A stretch of 64,000 nt of DNA, taken from Rhodobacter huangdaonensis. Lineage in GTDB: Bacteria; Pseudomonadota; Alphaproteobacteria; Rhodobacterales; Rhodobacteraceae. The translations under genes and the position numbers were made by a program. Where the stretch lies: positions 1 through 64,000 of the forward strand of contig NZ_SAVA01000012.1 in assembly GCF_004022465.1 (NCBI RefSeq), read 5' to 3'. Below are positions 61,728 through 64,000 of the stretch, piece by piece. The notes under the pieces were generated by a model. That model was not told the DNA's origin. It ran no database searches and saw only the letters and a program-made list of their open reading frames with translations. Numbering within the stretch: position 1 is the stretch's first letter; every line of letters starts with the position of its first letter.

Positions 61728-63350
61728 ATGTGGGGTGCGATGCGCGGTGTCGGCGGCGCGGCGCTGCTGGCGGCCTTGATGGCGGGCACGGCGATCGGCG
61801 GGACGATGGCGCCAACCGTCGCCGACGCGCCGATGATGGATGGCTTCGCGCAGGCGGTGGCCGAGGGCGTGGCAAGCGACGAGAGACTCGCCGCCTTCTA
61901 TGCCGGGCGCAGCTATGCCCCGATCTGGACCACCGGCGCCGATGCCGACCGCCGCGCGGCGTTCTTTGCCGCGCTCGACACCGCCGGCGCCCATGGCCTG
62001 CCGGTCGAGCATTACGATGCCGCGGGACTGCGCGCGCGCTTCGCCACGATCCGCTCCGAGCGCGAGCGTGGCCTGCTCGAAGCCGAGATGTCGCGGACCT
62101 GGGCCGCCTATGCGCATGACGTCTCGAACGGCGTGCTCGAACCGAAGAAGATCGACCCGGGCCTCGTGCGCGAGATCCCGCGCCGCGACACCGCCGAGCT
62201 GATCGCCGGCTTTGCCGCCGCCGAGGCGCCGGCACGCTACCTGCGCGACCTCGCCCCGAGCGCGCCGCAATACGCCCAGCTGATGCGCGCGCGGCTTGAC
62301 CTTGCGGCGCAGATCGCGGCGGGCGGCTGGGGCGCGGCGGTGCCGGCGACGGTGCTGCGCCCGGGCGAGAGCGGCACCGCGGTGATCGCGCTGCGCGACC
62401 GGCTGCAGGCGATGGGGTATCTTGGCCGCTCGGCAAGCGCGCGCTACGACGTGGCGCTGCAAAAGGCGGTGCAGCAATATCAGATCGACCTTGGTCTCAA
62501 GTCCGACGGCGTCGCCGGCGAGGCGACGCTGGCCGAGATCAACCGCAGCCCCGAGGAACGGATGGGCGCGATCCTTGTCGCGATGGAGCGGCTGCGCTGG
62601 ATGAACGGGATCGACCTTGGCGCGCGCCACATCTGGGTGAACATCACCGATTTCTCCGCCCGCATCGTCGATCACGGCAAGACCACCTTCGAGACGGTGA
62701 CCGTCGTCGGGCAGAACCAGGCCGACCGCCGCACGCCCGAATTCTCCGATCAGATGGAGATGATGGTGATCAACCCGAGCTGGTCGGTGCCGCGCTCGAT
62801 CACCGTCAAGGAATACCTGCCGATGATGCAGCGCAACCCGAACGCGGCGGCGCACATCAACCTCGTCGACAGCCGCGGTCGCACCGTGCCGCGCTCGGCG
62901 GTGAATTTCGCCGCCTATACCGCAAAGACCTTCCCCTTCGCGATGCGACAGCCGCCATCCGACGGCAATGCGCTCGGCCTGGTGAAGTTCCTGTTCCCGA
63001 ACCCCTGGAACATCTACCTGCACGACACGCCGTCGAAGTCGCTGTTCAGCAAGGACGTGCGCACCTTCAGCCATGGCTGCGTGCGGGTCGGCAAGCCGTT
63101 CGAGCTGGCCTATGCGCTGCTCGCGCCGCAGGCGCCCGACCCCGAGGCCTATTTCCAGAGGATCCTCGCCACCGGGCAGGAGACGACGGTGCGGCTGGAC
63201 ACGCCGGTGCCGGTGCATCTGGTCTATTTCACCGCCTGGCCGACGGCGAGCGGGCGGATGGAATATCGCCGCGATGTCTACGGCCGCGATGCGGCGCTCT
63301 TTGCCGCGCTCGAGAAGGCAGGGGTGGAATTGCCCGTGCTCCCGAACTAG
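61728..63350 (+). CDS. L,D-transpeptidase (YcbB/LdtD-like)
   Basis: A 540-residue exported enzyme. A signal peptide or anchor (GGAALLAALMAGTAIGGTMA) starts it; a peptidoglycan-binding-like domain is seen at about 215-270 (IALRDRLQAMGYLGRSASAR, KSDGVAGEATLAEIN). The YkuD catalytic motif is FSHGCVRVGKP with Cys451; HDTPSK lies just before. It makes 3-3 (mDAP-mDAP) cross-links or attaches lipoprotein. GGGGGAAC before the ATG. YcbB and YcbK are adjacent in E. coli too. A hairpin without T-run (63359-63374) follows. Confidence 0.93.
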   Translation: MWGAMRGVGGAALLAALMAGTAIGGTMAPTVADAPMMDGFAQAVAEGVASDERLAAFYAGRSYAPIWTTGADADRRAAFFAALDTAGAHGLPVEHYDAAGLRARFATIRSERERGLLEAEMSRTWAAYAHDVSNGVLEPKKIDPGLVREIPRRDTAELIAGFAAAEAPARYLRDLAPSAPQYAQLMRARLDLAAQIAAGGWGAAVPATVLRPGESGTAVIALRDRLQAMGYLGRSASARYDVALQKAVQQYQIDLGLKSDGVAGEATLAEINRSPEERMGAILVAMERLRWMNGIDLGARHIWVNITDFSARIVDHGKTTFETVTVVGQNQADRRTPEFSDQMEMMVINPSWSVPRSITVKEYLPMMQRNPNAAAHINLVDSRGRTVPRSAVNFAAYTAKTFPFAMRQPPSDGNALGLVKFLFPNPWNIYLHDTPSKSLFSKDVRTFSHGCVRVGKPFELAYALLAPQAPDPEAYFQRILATGQETTVRLDTPVPVHLVYFTAWPTASGRMEYRRDVYGRDAALFAALEKAGVELPVLPN

Positions 63351-63400
63351 ATCGGGGACGGGCGCTTGCGCCCGCAGGCGATGATTTCGAGGAGGCAAGC

Positions 63401-64000
63401 ATGGCACAGACGGTTGAAACCATTGCGCGGGCACTGAATGCGCGGGCGGAGGGCGATCTGAGCCTGCCGATCGACGGCGCCTCCGAGCCCGCCGCCGCCG
63501 GCCCGCGCCAGCTTGCCCTGGCGATGAGCCCGAAATACGCCGATGGTATCCGGGCGGGCGAGGCGCGCGTGGCGCTCTTGTTCGAGGGCGCCGACTGGCG
63601 CTCCTACGGGCTCGAGGCCGCGATCTTCGTCGCGCGGCCCCGGCTGGCCATGGCGGGGCTTTCGAAAGCCTTCGATCCGGGCCCCGAGATCGCGCCCGGC
63701 ATCCATCCCTCGGCGGTGATCGACGCCAGTGCCGAGATCGGCGAGAACGCGGCGATCGGTCCCTTCGTGATGATCGGGCGCGGCGTGACGATCGGCGCGA
63801 ACGCCCGGATCGGAGCCCAGGTGGTGATCGCCGAGGGGGCCCGGATCGGCGCCGACGCGCTGATCCTCTATGGCGCCAAGATCGGCGCGCGGGTGGTGAT
63901 CGGCGATCGCTTCATCTGTCAGCCCGGCGCGGTGATCGGTGCCGACGGCTTCTCTTTCGTCACACCGGAGAAATCGGGGGTCGAGGAGATCCGCGAGACG
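63401..64000 (+). CDS. lpxD: UDP-3-O-acylglucosamine N-acyltransferase, N-terminal part (3' truncated by window)
   Basis: The first 200 codons of LpxD, which adds the N-linked acyl chain in lipid A synthesis; the gene runs off the window. The N-terminal UDP-binding domain has LALAMSPKYADGIRAGEARV, and beta-helix hexapeptides start at IHPSAVIDASAEIGENAAIG and continue to VIGADGFSFV (a LpxD hallmark). GAGGAGG is 5 nt before the ATG. Translation is read directly from the sequence. It lies away from fabZ-lpxA-lpxI-lpxB (about 11 kb) rather than between skp and fabZ. Confidence 0.93.
   Translation, partial: MAQTVETIARALNARAEGDLSLPIDGASEPAAAGPRQLALAMSPKYADGIRAGEARVALLFEGADWRSYGLEAAIFVARPRLAMAGLSKAFDPGPEIAPGIHPSAVIDASAEIGENAAIGPFVMIGRGVTIGANARIGAQVVIAEGARIGADALILYGAKIGARVVIGDRFICQPGAVIGADGFSFVTPEKSGVEEIRET

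Overview
The window is very G+C-rich, densely coded chromosomal DNA from an alphaproteobacterium, most likely family Rhodobacteraceae (Rhodobacter/Cereibacter/Paracoccus-like); the genus cannot be fixed from sequence alone. The evidence is LpxI instead of LpxH in lipid A synthesis, an alphaproteobacterial-type heme A synthase, a DUF2927 lipoprotein, an S6-S18-L9 operon with long charged tails, and a GlnT-type glutamine synthetase. I see no tRNA or rRNA gene, transposase, integrase, prophage or CRISPR array, so it reads as core chromosome with some accessory islands.

Layout. 1-9 kb: the 3' end of a glnT-like gene, a CoA-transferase, the ferrous iron transport pair feoAB, and a tightly overlapping trio (orphan N6-adenine methyltransferase with an AT-hook-like motif, FAH-family hydrolase, aldehyde dehydrogenase). 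9-19.5 kb: a DMT exporter, a luciferase-like oxidoreductase, a small membrane protein, rpsF-rpsR-rplI, an MscS channel, a sulfotransferase, trigger factor, and ctaA overlapping an M32 carboxypeptidase. 19.7-26.9 kb: eight leftward genes in close series (DUF2927 lipoprotein, a 54-residue membrane protein, a CoxE-like VWA protein, a 125-residue membrane-anchored protein, DedA, an M48 protease, a GHSSG hydrolase and a cytochrome P450). 27-38 kb: ppx-rlmE behind a heat-shock-like promoter, a GAF-Fis regulator without an AAA+ domain, an SbcCD/YhaON-like nuclease-ATPase pair, a hypothetical protein, an ExaC/AldB-type aldehyde dehydrogenase and an AraC regulator.

39-52.8 kb: miaA, then the envelope-biogenesis block pyrH-frr-uppS-cdsA-dxr-rseP-(small protein)-bamA-skp-fabZ-lpxA-lpxI-lpxB-(small cytochrome c). 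It links nucleotide and ribosome functions to undecaprenyl and isoprenoid precursors, phospholipid, outer-membrane protein assembly and lipid A. lpxD, which sits between skp and fabZ in E. coli, is instead at the right edge (63.4 kb).

52.8-59.5 kb: a leftward three-gene operon of a transglutaminase-DUF2126 protein, a fused circularly permuted ATP-grasp/alpha-E protein and a second transglutaminase-like protein. This is the best candidate for a poorly understood peptide or amide-bond system; the proteasome-like Anbu partner often found with it is absent here. 59.7-64 kb: an AbrB-family membrane protein, a divergent pair predicted to cleave (YcbK/MepK-like) and form (YcbB/LdtD-like) peptidoglycan cross-links, and the start of lpxD.

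A dispersed intergenic inverted-repeat element occurs twice in nearly the same form (about 8.8 and 19.6 kb), with a shorter relative near 40.8 kb. One copy supplies the last codons and stop of the P450 gene.
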